NCBI GenBank assembly: GCA_015661825.1
Contig: DQVI01000202.1
Span: 1-34,847 of the forward strand
DNA length: 34,847 nucleotides
Origin: Novosphingobium capsulatum
GTDB taxonomy: Bacteria; Pseudomonadota; Alphaproteobacteria; Sphingomonadales; Sphingomonadaceae
Reading direction: 5' to 3'
Both the position numbers and the translations under genes were made by a program. Shown one piece after another: positions 7,924 to 21,923 of the stretch. The notes beneath the pieces were generated by a model that was not told where the DNA came from, searched no databases, and saw only the letters and a list, made by a program, of their open reading frames with translations. Within the stretch, counting starts at the first letter, position 1. Each line of letters starts with the position of its first letter.

Positions 7924-9710
7924 TCAACCGAGCGCCACACCATCGGCCCGGCTGATCCGGAAACCGCCGCGTGCCGCCCCTTCGGGCGGATTCCACACCA
8001 CACCGGGTGTCTGCGCGCTTTCCCAGCGCGCGGCGTCCATCGAGGCTCCGTCGAGGGCCAGCCACGTGCCGTCCTGCGGAAAGCGGGTCATGTCGTCCTG
8101 CGCGCGGCGGGCTGAAAGACGTGCGACATGGGCTTCGAGCGCGGTGTCGCGGGTGTGCCAGTCGATCCAGCCGAGCGGGTTGTCCTGCGCATAGGCATTG
8201 TTGTTGCCCAGTTGGGTGCGGCCGAATTCATCGCCGGCCGGCAGCATGATCGTGCCGGTCGAGGCGAACAGCGTGCCCAGCAGCGCGCGCTGGGCGGCAT
8301 GGCGGCGCGCGAGGACGTGGGGATCGCCGCTCGGTCCTTCGACGCCGCAGTTCCACGAATGGTTCTCGCCATGGCCGTCGCGGTTGTCCTCGCCATTGGC
8401 GTGGTTGTGGCGGTGGGTATAGCTGACGCAATCGGCCAGCGTGAAGCCGTCGTGGGCGGCGAGGAAATTGACGCTGCGGCACGGATGGGTATCTGCCGGG
8501 CCGAACAGGTCGGCAGAGCCGGCCAGACGCGTGGCCAGCGTGCCCAGCGCGCCATCGCCGCGCCAGTAGCGGCGCACGTCGTCGCGGAAGCGGTCGTTCC
8601 ATTCGAGCCAGTGGGGCGGGAAACGGCCCAGTTGATAGCCGTCCGGGCCGATGTCCCATGGCTCTGCGATCATCACGCGGTCGGCCAGCCACGGGTCGGC
8701 GGCAAGGTCTGCGAAGATCGGCGCATCGGCGTCGAAGCCGGGGCCACGGGCCAGGACCGGGGCGAGATCGAAGCGGAAGCCATCGACCCCGGCGTGGCGC
8801 ACGAAATGGCGCAGCGCGTCGCAGGTCAGGCGGCGAACATGGGGATTGGCGAAATCGAGCGTGTTGCCACAGCCCGTGTCGTTGATCAGGCTGCCATCAA
8901 GGGCATAGGCATAGGCGGCGTTGTCGAGGCCGCGCAGCGAGAGCACGGGGCCTTGCACATCGCTTTCGCCGCTGTGGTTGAACACGAGGTCGAGGATCGT
9001 GCCGATGCCGTGGGCGCGCAAGGTGGCGACCGTCTCGCGCAGTTCGGCGATGCCGCCCGGACACAGGCCCGGATCGAGCGCCATGAAGGCCACCGGATTG
9101 TAGCCCCAGGCGTTGGACAGGCCGAGCGGGGGCAGGTGGCGTTCGTCGATCCAGGCGACCACGGGCATCAGTTCGACCGCCGTCACGCCCAGTTTGGTGA
9201 GGTGGGCGAGGATCGCGGGATGGGCCAGCGCGGCGATGGTGCCGCGCAGGGCGGGGGGCACATGGGGGTGCAGCATGGTGAACCCGCGCACGTTCACTTC
9301 GTAGATCAGCCCGCCCGGCGTGAAGACCGGGGGCTGGCGCGGAACCTCGGGCAGGGGGCCGGGCACGATGGCACGCGGGACCAGCGCGGCGGTGTCGACC
9401 CCGAACGTTGCGAGCGCGGGATCGTAGACAAAGCGGCGGTCGAGTTCGAGCGCGCAAGGGTCGACCAGCAGCTTGGAGGAATCGAACCACAGGCCTTCGT
9501 CGGGCGCCCAGCGGCCTTGCGCGCGGTAGCCATAGCGCGCGCCCGCGTGCGAGCCGGGGAGGCTGAAAACCCAGTCTTCGCCCTCGCGCGCCATGGCATG
9601 GCGGGTTTCGGTGCCGCTATCGTCGAACAGGCAGAGCCAGAGGCCTTGCGCCTCTGGCGCGCGGACGCGCCAGAGGGTGCTTTCGTCGACGAGCCGGGCG
9701 CCGTGGTCCA

Positions 9711-9711
<1 letters not shown>
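7924..9711 (-). CDS. glgX: Glycogen debranching enzyme GlgX
   Basis: GlgX hydrolyses the alpha-1,6 branches left after phosphorylase has shortened glycogen chains. The 595-residue protein has an N-terminal CBM48-like domain (about residues 1-110, STLWRVRAPEAQGLWLCLFD) and a GH13 isoamylase-type barrel. Catalytic residues are in place: Asp315 in DGFRFDLAPVL, Glu350 in VMIAEPWDIGPDG and Asp421 in LAAHDGFTLAD. It is somewhat shorter than the E. coli enzyme, mainly at the C-terminus. Its ATG overlaps the pgm stop by one base (ATGA), and it is the last gene of the glg operon. No frameshift is seen. Confidence 0.95.
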
Positions 9712-12841
<3,130 letters not shown>

Positions 12842-12852
12842 CGCAAAGAGCC

Positions 12853-14112
12853 TTATGTCAGCCGGTCGAGCATCGGTTTTGTGATCAGGCAGACGCCGTT
12901 TTCCGTGCGGCGGAAGCGCTGGGCGTCGAACTCGGGATCTTCGCCCACGACCAGCCCTTCGGGGATGCGGACACCCGAGTCGAGGATCACCCGCTTGAGC
13001 CGCGCGCCCCGCCCGATGTTGCAATAGGGCAGGATCACCGCTTCCTCGGCGCTGGAAAAGGAGCCCATCTTGACCCCGGTGAACAGCAGGCTGCGCCGCG
13101 CCAGTGCGCCCGAAACGATGCAGCCCTGGCTGATCAGCGAGGAAATCGCCATGCCGCGCCGTCCTTCCTCGTCGTGGACGAACTTGGCCGGGGCGGCGAT
13201 GATCTGGTCGGTCCAGATCGGCCAGTCGCGGTCGTACATGTTGAGCTTGGGCACGGTGTCGGTCAGGTCGATATTGGCGTCGAAATAGGCATCGAGCGTG
13301 CCCACGTCGCGCCAGTATTCGCCGGTCTGTTCCGAGGCGCGCACGCAGCTGTCGGTAAAGCGGTGGGCGACCGCCTTGCCGTGCTTGACGATGTAGGGGA
13401 TGATGTCGCCGCCAAAATCGCGGGTCGATCCGGGCGTGGCGGCATCGCGCCGCAACTGGTCGAACAGGAATTCCGTCTCGAAGACGTAGATCCCCATCGA
13501 GGCCAGCGCATAGTCCGGGTCGCCCGGAATGGTCGGCGGATCGGCAGGCTTCTCGACGAAGCTGGTGATCACGCTGTCCTCGTCGACCCCCATCACGCCA
13601 AAGCCGCTGGCATCGGCCTTGGGCACGACGAGGCACCCCACCGTCACGTCGGCGCCCGAATTGACGTGCTGTTGCAGCATCAATTCGTAGTCCATCTTGT
13701 AGATGTGGTCGCCCGCCAGGATCACCATGTGCTTGGGGGCATGGGCCTGGATGATGTCGATGTTCTGGAACACCGCGTCGGCGGTGCCTTCGTACCACAG
13801 CAGCTCGGAGATGCGCTGCGAGGCGGGCAGGATGTCGAAGCTTTCGTTGCGCTCGGGCCGCATGAAGTTCCACGCACGGTTCATGTGGCGGATGAGCGAA
13901 TGGGCCTTGTACTGGGTGGCCACCCCGATGCGGCGAATGCCCGAGTTGATCGCGTTCGACAGGGCAAAGTCGATGATCCGGCTCACCCCGCCGAAATAGA
14001 CGGCGGGCTTGGCGCGGTTGTCCGTCAATTCCTTCAGGCGACTGCCGCGCCCGCCCGCCAGGACATAGGCCATGGCATCGCGGGCCAGCGGTTGGCCATA
14101 AGATATGCGCAT
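12853..14112 (-). CDS. glgC: Glucose-1-phosphate adenylyltransferase
   Basis: GlgC makes ADP-glucose from ATP and glucose-1-phosphate, the committed and allosterically controlled step of glycogen synthesis. The protein (419 residues) opens with [23 protein letters not shown], the nucleotide-binding loop. [38 protein letters not shown] and FVEKPADPP are typical, and a left-handed beta-helix domain with [19 protein letters not shown] closes the protein. Two ATGs are adjacent (14115 and 14112). The second is preferred because AGGAGG would sit only 1-2 nt from the first. It lies 26 bp downstream of the glgB stop. Confidence 0.95.
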   Translation of the reverse strand: MRISYGQPLARDAMAYVLAGGRGSRLKELTDNRAKPAVYFGGVSRIIDFALSNAINSGIRRIGVATQYKAHSLIRHMNRAWNFMRPERNESFDILPASQRISELLWYEGTADAVFQNIDIIQAHAPKHMVILAGDHIYKMDYELMLQQHVNSGADVTVGCLVVPKADASGFGVMGVDEDSVITSFVEKPADPPTIPGDPDYALASMGIYVFETEFLFDQLRRDAATPGSTRDFGGDIIPYIVKHGKAVAHRFTDSCVRASEQTGEYWRDVGTLDAYFDANIDLTDTVPKLNMYDRDWPIWTDQIIAAPAKFVHDEEGRRGMAISSLISQGCIVSGALARRSLLFTGVKMGSFSSAEEAVILPYCNIGRGARLKRVILDSGVRIPEGLVVGEDPEFDAQRFRRTENGVCLITKPMLDRLT

Positions 14113-14138
14113 CATTCCTCCTGACAGGCTCCGGGTGA

Positions 14139-16377
14139 TTACCCCTGATATTCAAATAGGATGGTGGCAAGGCCGGGCAGGACGACGAAGGCCGCCCCGT
14201 CCCGTGCCTCGATGGTTCCCGTATTGCCCCGTCCGCTGCCGCCGTAGACGTCAGAGTCGGAATTGATCACTTCGCGCCAGACGCCCGCATGGGGCACCGG
14301 CAGGCGATAATGATCGTGGCAGGTGGGGGTCATGTTGGCGACGACGAGCACCGGATTGGCGCCGGGCGCGCGGCGTACCCAGGCAAAGACCGAGGCCAGC
14401 GCATCGTTGACGACCAGCCATTCGAAGCCTTCGGGCTCGCAATCGCGGGCATGGAGCGCAGGCAGCTCGCGATAGGCGCGGTTGCAGTCGCGCACGAACG
14501 CGCGGACCCCGGCATGGGCGGGCGCATCGAGCAGGTCCCAGTCGAGCGCGCGGGCCTCGCTCCATTCGCGGCGCTGGGCGAATTCCTGGCCCATGAACAG
14601 CAGCTTCTTGCCCGGATAGCCCCACATGAGGCCGTAATAGGCGCGCAGGCTGGCAAATTTCTGCCAGTCGTCGCCGCTCATCTTGGTGATCAGGCTGCCC
14701 TTGCCGTGGACGACCTCGTCGTGGCTCAGGGGCAGGACGAAATTCTCGGAAAAGGCATACATCAGCCCGAAGGTGATTTCGTCGTGGTGATAGCGCCGAT
14801 GAACCGGGTCGCGCGCCATGTAGCGCAGCGTGTCGTTCATGAAGCCCATGTTCCACTTGAACCCGAAGCCGAGCGAACTGGGGCGTTCGCCAGTGGGGGA
14901 AGGGCCTTCAACCGGGAGGGTCACGCCCGGCCACGAGGTCGATTCCTCGGCCACGGTGATCACGCCGGGGCAGGTGCCATAGAGCGCGGTGTTCATCGCG
15001 CGCAGGAAATCGACCGCCTCCCAGTTCTCGCGCCCGCCTTGCGCATTGGGGATCCATTCGCCACCCTCGCGCGAATAGTCGCGATAGAGCATCGAGGCCA
15101 CCGCATCGACGCGCAGTCCATCGACATGATAGCGCTCGGCCCAGAACAGCGCGTTGTTGACCAGAAAATCGCGGACTTCGCGGCGCCCGAAATTGTAGAT
15201 CGCGGTGTTCCAGTCGGGGTGGAAGCCAAGCCGGGGGTCTTCGTGTTCGTAGAGCGCGGTGCCGTCGAAGCGCGCGAGGCCATGGGCGTCGGTCGGGAAA
15301 TGGGCGGGCACCCAGTCGACCAGCACGCACAGGCCCGCCCGGTGCGCGCCATCGACGAAGCGGGCAAACCCCGCCACATCGCCAAAGCGCGCCGAAGGGG
15401 CATAGAGCCCGGTCGTCTGGTAGCCCCAGCTCGGGTCGTAGGGATGCTCGGAAACCGGCAGGAACTCGATATGGGTGAAGCCCATGTCGACGACATAGGG
15501 GATCAGCCGGTCGGCCAGTTCGTCCCAGTTGTAGAATTCCCGGCCCCCTCCGGGCTTCTGCCACGAGCCGGGATGGACCTCGTAGATCGAAATCGGCATC
15601 CGGCGCGGATCGGCGGCGGCCCAGAATGCGCGGTGGGCTTCGTCGCCCCAGACGTGGGGTGGTATGTCGAGCGTGAGCGAGGCGGTGTGCGGGCGCAGCT
15701 CGGTCGCGAAGGCGAAAGGGTCGGCCTTGTAGGGCTGGACCGTGCCGTCCGGGCCGACGATCCGGTACTTGTAGGCGCGCCCCCCCCCGATGCCGGGCAG
15801 GAAGATTTCCCAGATGCCGGTATCGGTGCGGCGGCGCATGGTGTGGCGCGTGCCATCCCAGTCGTTGAAATCGCCCACCACGCTCACCAGCCGGGCATTG
15901 GGCGCCCAGACCGCGAAATGGACCCCGCGCGCGCCTTCATGGTCGATCACATGGGCGCCCAGCTTGTCGAACAGGCGGTGATGGGTGCCCTCGACGATCA
16001 GGAAATCGTCGATCGGGCCCAGCACCGGCCCGAACGAATAAGGGTCGGTCACCTCCCATGTGTGCGGCCCGGCGCAGCAGGCATAGCGCACCGGCTGGCG
16101 TTCACCGTCAACTGGCCCCCCCGAAATTGGCCCCTCGAACAGGCCGCGCGGATCGACGCGGGTCAGTTCGCCCAGCAGCGTCCCGTCGAGCGCGAAGGCC
16201 TGCGCCCGTTCCGCGCCGGGCAGGATCGCGCGGGCAAAGGCCCCCTGCGGCCCCGGATGAATGCCCAGCAGCGAGAACGGGTCGGCATGGGTTCCCGCCA
16301 GCAGCGCGGCGATGGCTTGCGCGGGCGGCTGGAGCGAGGGCGTTTCAGGGGAGGGCGGGGGCGCAGGCGGCAGCGGA

Positions 16378-16403
<26 letters not shown>
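14139..16403 (-). CDS. glgB: 1,4-alpha-glucan branching enzyme
   Basis: GlgB cuts alpha-1,4 chains and rejoins them as alpha-1,6 branches. The 754-residue protein has a Pro-rich N-terminal tail ([13 protein letters not shown]), an N-terminal domain beginning [20 protein letters not shown], a CBM48 domain ([23 protein letters not shown]), a GH13 barrel and an all-beta C-terminal domain. Catalytic residues are Asp433 ([16 protein letters not shown]), Glu486 ([10 protein letters not shown]) and Asp562 ([11 protein letters not shown]). The start at 16403 (MPAISGESD) overlaps the 3' end of glgP by 26 bp; the frame is open a little further to 16442. No strong Shine-Dalgarno sequence is visible, consistent with translational coupling to glgP. 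Confidence 0.95.
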
Positions 16404-18792
<2,389 letters not shown>

Positions 18793-18816
18793 GGCACCTG
18801 GCTCCACCTGCATGCG

Positions 18817-18862
18817 GGCCCGTCTCATGCTGCACCTTTTGGCATGCAGCATGAGACGGGCC
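18817..18862 (-). repeat. Perfect 18-bp inverted repeat in the glgP leader
   Basis: GGCCCGTCTCATGCTGCA (18817-18834) and TGCAGCATGAGACGGGCC (18845-18862) are exact reverse complements with a 10-nt spacer. In the glg transcript this gives a very stable hairpin ending 24 nt before the glgP start codon. No U-tract follows, so it is not a classical terminator. It may be an mRNA stabiliser, a translational control element or a protein-binding dyad. Confidence 0.9.
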
Positions 18863-18971
18863 GGTTATCCCGTCCTTCCCGTGCCCCCATCGCCGCAGCC
18901 GCATGCCATGCCACCCGCATGGGGCTGGCCAGCACCTCGTTCCGCAGCAAAACCGTGCCCTGAATGCCCAT
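18825..18971 (-). CDS. Possible 48-aa leader ORF upstream of glgP
   Basis: An ATG at 18971 is preceded by GGGAGG with a 7-nt spacer, the best Shine-Dalgarno sequence in this leader. It opens a 48-codon frame (MGIQGTVLLRNEVLASPMRV...) that ends with TGA inside the 18-bp inverted repeat, 32 bp before the glgP ATG. A ribosome translating it would melt the hairpin. I do not recognise the peptide; it has no obvious run of a regulatory codon. It could be a real leader peptide or small protein, or chance. The same DNA also carries longer shadow frames. Confidence 0.35.
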   Translation of the reverse strand: MGIQGTVLLRNEVLASPMRVAWHAAAAMGAREGRDNRPVSCCMPKGAA

Positions 18972-19166
18972 GACGCGGCCTCCCTTTGCAAGGCGTAAGC
19001 AGACGATCGCCCGCCGACAAGCCCAGACTTGGTGCGAGCGCCAGATTGGTGGCAACAAGGCTTCGGCCCAAGGGAATGCGGAAGGGGCGAGCAGGAACCG
19101 CCAGCCTCCCGGATCGGGTTTGTTTTCAGGAAACCACAGCCGGGATTCCGGGGCGTGCCGTGGAAT

Positions 19167-21299
19167 TCAGCGCAAGCCGATTCGCAGGCCCGCCCACAAG
19201 GTGCGCGGCGTGCCGATGTCGATCGAGCCACCCGAATTGCGGGTCACGATCGTCTCGTCGAACAGGTTCTCCCCGCGCAGGGTGAGGCTGGCCCATGTGG
19301 TCAGCGGAATTTGCGCGAAGGCGTCGAGCGTGGTGGCCGGGGCCAGCGGTGCGCTTTGCAGGTCGTCTTCATAGGCAAGGCCGGTGTGGCGCACCGTGAG
19401 CGCGCCGGTCCAGCGCGGGGCGGGGCTCCACGAGAGCGTGGCGCTGCCCGCGATGCGCGGGGTCTGCGAGGGGCGCATGCCGTCCATATTGGTGCCCGGC
19501 GCCTCGACCTTGGCGTCGGTATAGGCAAAGCTGCCCGAGAGCGCGACCTGGCCCCTCTCGATCCGGGTTGCCACCTCGACCCCGCGCGCGTGGACCGCGC
19601 CGACATTGCGGCGCTCGCGGGTCGTCGTGGTCGAGGCGCCCGATGTCACCGTCGAGAGCGTGACATTGGCGATGGCATCGCGCACCTTGTTGTCGAAGCC
19701 GGTGACCGAGAGCGTCACGCCGCGCGCAGGCGTCAGGTCGATGCCGCCTTCAAAGCCGAGCAGGCGCTCGTTGGCGAGGGCGGGGTTGCGGTTGGTGATC
19801 GTCGTCGAATTGGGGGCCGTCACGCGGAACGAGCGATAGAGTTCGTTGAGCGTGGGCATGCGCAGGCCGGTATAGCCCGAGCCGCGCAGCGCAAGCCACG
19901 ACGCGGCATGGACCACCGCGCCCGCGCGCCAGCTGCCATACCAGCCACTGCGCGGCGCCACTGCCGGATCGCCGACCGAGGTCGCGGTGACGACCGTGCC
20001 TGCCGGGTTGAGTTCCTGATAGTGGCCCTGCGTGATCGCCCAGCGGTCGAGACGGCCCCCGGCGGTCAGCACCACGGGCCCGAGCGTCCAGTCGTCCTCG
20101 GCAAAGAAGCCCACGTCGTCGGTGCGCCCGCCGGCCCGGCGCCGCGCGGTGACGAGGCCGGTCACGGTGGAGATCGCGTTTTCCTTCGATTCCCCCTCGG
20201 CCCGGCGCCAGTCGGTGCCCAGCTTCAGGACATGACCGCCGCCGACGGGCGGGCGCAGTTCGAACTTGGCGCCAAGGCCGGTCGAAGGCGTGCCATACTG
20301 GTCGAGCGTGGGGCGATGCTGCGAGGCCGGGGTCGATCCGGCGGTCACCGCGTTGAAATCGCGCGCCTGGACATAGGCCAGTGCATCGAACTGCCAGCGT
20401 CCGCGCCCGACGAGGCGCAGGCTGGCATCCTGCCCCGAAATGCCGGTGGTGGCCCCGGCAAAACGCAAGGTGCGCTTGTCGGAAAAGGCGGCGATGCGGC
20501 CCTGAAGCTCGATGTCGGGGCTGACCGGAACGACCGTGCGCAAGCCGGTCGACCAGCTTTCATAGCGGGCGCGCACGCTGGCGAAATCGCGCTGGCTTTC
20601 CGGTGTCGTCCAGAAGCCCTGCCCACGGTCCCAGCGTCCGGTCAGCACGGCAAAGCCCTGTCCCAGACGCGGGGCGAGCGCCCCCGAGAGCGAGGTTTCG
20701 CCCCGGTCGTCGGCCATGACCTCGCCATTGAACAGGCCCATTTGTGCAGGCCCCGCGCTCGTCATGTCGATGGTTCCGGCCACGGCGCCCGCCCCGAACG
20801 CGCCCGAGCCGCCGCCGCGCTGGACACGCACGGAGGCGAGGCGTTCGGGGCTGATCGCGCTGAACGGAATATAGCCGAAGAACGGATCGGCCATCGGCAC
20901 CCCGTCGAGCAGGACGAGCGTGCGGCTGGTGGCATTGCCGCCCAGCGCGCGCAAGGTGATGCCCTGCGACGAGGGATTGGAGGCGCGGCTGTCGGACCGG
21001 CGGAACTGCTGGAGCCCGGCGATATTGAGCAGGGCATCGTCGATCCGGCCCGAGGCGGTTGCCAGCAGGCGCTCGCGGTCGATGGTCTGGGTCGAATAGG
21101 CCGGGGCTGCCGGCGTGGCGTCGAGGCCCTGTCCGGTGACGACGATCACCGGCCCTGAAATCGGGGTGGATGCGGCAGGCGCGGGTGCCTCGCCGGTGTC
21201 GGCGCCAGTATCGGCTAGAGCGGCCACGCCCGAAAGCGCGGCGACGAGCGCCAGCGCGGAAACCGTCAACCGGGAGAGCGAATTCACACCTGCATGCAC
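19167..21299 (-). CDS. TonB-dependent outer membrane receptor (BtuB/CirA-like)
   Basis: This 710-residue active-transport receptor has a signal peptide (about residues 1-29, ending GVAALA), a TonB-box-like PVIVVTG at residues 50-56, a plug domain (about 60-170: DDALLNIAGLQQFRRSDSR, GITLRALGGNATSRTLVLLDGVPMADPFFG) and a 22-strand-type barrel. The start is a GTG with AAGGA 10 nt upstream. The C-terminus ends IGLR, without the terminal aromatic residue usual in outer membrane proteins. The substrate is not evident. It is co-directional with the glg operon 374 bp downstream, and divergent from vdh across a 624-bp control region. I found no cobalamin riboswitch motif upstream. Confidence 0.9.
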   Translation of the reverse strand: MHAGVNSLSRLTVSALALVAALSGVAALADTGADTGEAPAPAASTPISGPVIVVTGQGLDATPAAPAYSTQTIDRERLLATASGRIDDALLNIAGLQQFRRSDSRASNPSSQGITLRALGGNATSRTLVLLDGVPMADPFFGYIPFSAISPERLASVRVQRGGGSGAFGAGAVAGTIDMTSAGPAQMGLFNGEVMADDRGETSLSGALAPRLGQGFAVLTGRWDRGQGFWTTPESQRDFASVRARYESWSTGLRTVVPVSPDIELQGRIAAFSDKRTLRFAGATTGISGQDASLRLVGRGRWQFDALAYVQARDFNAVTAGSTPASQHRPTLDQYGTPSTGLGAKFELRPPVGGGHVLKLGTDWRRAEGESKENAISTVTGLVTARRRAGGRTDDVGFFAEDDWTLGPVVLTAGGRLDRWAITQGHYQELNPAGTVVTATSVGDPAVAPRSGWYGSWRAGAVVHAASWLALRGSGYTGLRMPTLNELYRSFRVTAPNSTTITNRNPALANERLLGFEGGIDLTPARGVTLSVTGFDNKVRDAIANVTLSTVTSGASTTTTRERRNVGAVHARGVEVATRIERGQVALSGSFAYTDAKVEAPGTNMDGMRPSQTPRIAGSATLSWSPAPRWTGALTVRHTGLAYEDDLQSAPLAPATTLDAFAQIPLTTWASLTLRGENLFDETIVTRNSGGSIDIGTPRTLWAGLRIGLR

Positions 21300-21520
21300 G
21301 TCGACTGGTTCCTTGTCCTGTTGCCCGGTCCTGTTGCCGTATCCGGGTTTCGGCGCCGGATCGGGGCCCGGACGCTCCTAGGCCGGGCGAAGATGGACGT
21401 CATTCGCGATTGTTTGCAATACGACGAAAGGATTGGCCGATGCGTTTCGCATGCAACAGGGGCAGACCCTGACTTGCCGCCCGATGTGGCCCGCTGCGGA
21501 GGGGGAAGGGCGCAAAACGC

Positions 21521-21555
21521 AAAAAAAGGGGCCGCACCAGAACGGGCGGCCCTTT
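21521..21555 (-). terminator. Intrinsic terminator inside the receptor leader (minus strand)
   Basis: On the minus strand, AAAGGGCCGC (21555-21546) and GCGGCCCC (21535-21528) form a GC-rich stem with a 10-nt loop, followed immediately by seven T residues (21527-21521). It faces the TonB receptor gene, whose start is about 220 bp further on. A terminator in a divergent spacer cannot serve a gene end, so it should be an attenuator or the end of a small RNA. Confidence 0.7.
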
Positions 21556-21578
21556 GGAAGTTTGGGAGAGGATGCCTG

Positions 21579-21613
21579 AAAGGCCCGTTCTTTTTGCTGT
21601 TTGGGCGGCCTTT
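21579..21613 (-). promoter_or_regulatory. Upstream pairing blocks of the putative attenuator
   Basis: On the minus strand, AAAGGCC (21613-21607) can pair with GGCCTTT (21585-21579). The second block, as GAACGGGC (21590-21583), can instead pair perfectly with GCCCGTTC (21547-21540), part of the terminator's first arm and loop, with an extra AAAG/CTTT pairing beyond a 4-nt bulge. The two states exclude each other, the layout of an attenuator. The trigger is unknown. Confidence 0.5.
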
Positions 21614-21702
21614 GTGCAAGTGCGAAAACTTCCAATTTCATTGCGTAATATGCAACTGTAAACGGGCGGGAAAGCCTGTTTTATAACGGTTGTTTGCATA
21701 GA

Positions 21703-21728
21703 GATTTTTCAATCAATTGATAAAAATC
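21703..21728 (+). promoter_or_regulatory. Operator-like dyad upstream of vdh-ech
   Basis: GATTTTT (21703-21709) and AAAAATC (21722-21728) flank the perfect palindrome ATCAATTGAT (21712-21721). The element is in the AT-rich promoter zone about 200 bp upstream of the vdh ATG. MarR-type repressors responding to hydroxycinnamoyl-CoA control equivalent genes in other bacteria through such dyads. No such regulator gene is in the window. Confidence 0.4.
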
Positions 21729-21923
21729 ATTTTTATTTTCGTGTTTGGCGGCATCCGCGCTTTTTCGGGGTGCGCTTTGTGCAAGTCGCTGAGGGGCGGC
21801 CCTGAGGGGGCTTTCGCAGGTTTTTCCGGTATTTCTGTTCATTTCCGGCCCTGTGGCGCGTGGTCCCGGTTGCATGCTTGAACGGTGATTGCTATCAATC
21901 ATAACATAATTGGGAGATTCGAG

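Larger units (their letters stand above)
18793..19166 (-). promoter_or_regulatory. 374-bp leader/promoter region of the glg operon
   Basis: The gap lies between the TonB receptor stop and glgP, both on the minus strand. Reading in the minus direction it holds: a likely imperfect hairpin just after the receptor stop (about 19126-19156, CCACGGC paired with GCTGTGG), a GC-rich stretch without a clear -35/-10 pair, a strong Shine-Dalgarno sequence (GGGAGG) for a 48-codon small ORF, and a perfect 18-bp inverted repeat 24 bp before glgP. The operon promoter must lie here or further upstream. Confidence 0.5.
21300..21923. promoter_or_regulatory. 624-bp divergent control region between TonB receptor and vdh
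   Basis: This is the largest non-coding stretch in the window. Read on the minus strand toward the receptor it contains an AT-rich probable promoter zone (about 21680-21750), then a set of GC blocks forming a terminator with a possible antiterminator (21521-21613), then about 220 bp of leader to the GTG. Toward vdh it contains a dyad (21703-21728), an exact 12-bp direct repeat CTTTGTGCAAGT (21610-21621 and 21775-21786), a dyad TTGCGTAATATGCAA (21641-21655), and GGGAGA before the vdh ATG. No convincing ORF was found. Confidence 0.7.

Noticed and set aside
21300-21520. Cobalamin riboswitch upstream of the BtuB-like receptor
   Set aside because: I looked for the conserved B12-box type core on the minus strand and did not find it, so no known riboswitch class is claimed.
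21661-21684. Plus-strand terminator-like hairpin AAACGGGC/GCCTGTTT
   Set aside because: It needs a G-U pair and has only a short T-run; it lies near the expected promoters and no plus-strand gene precedes it.
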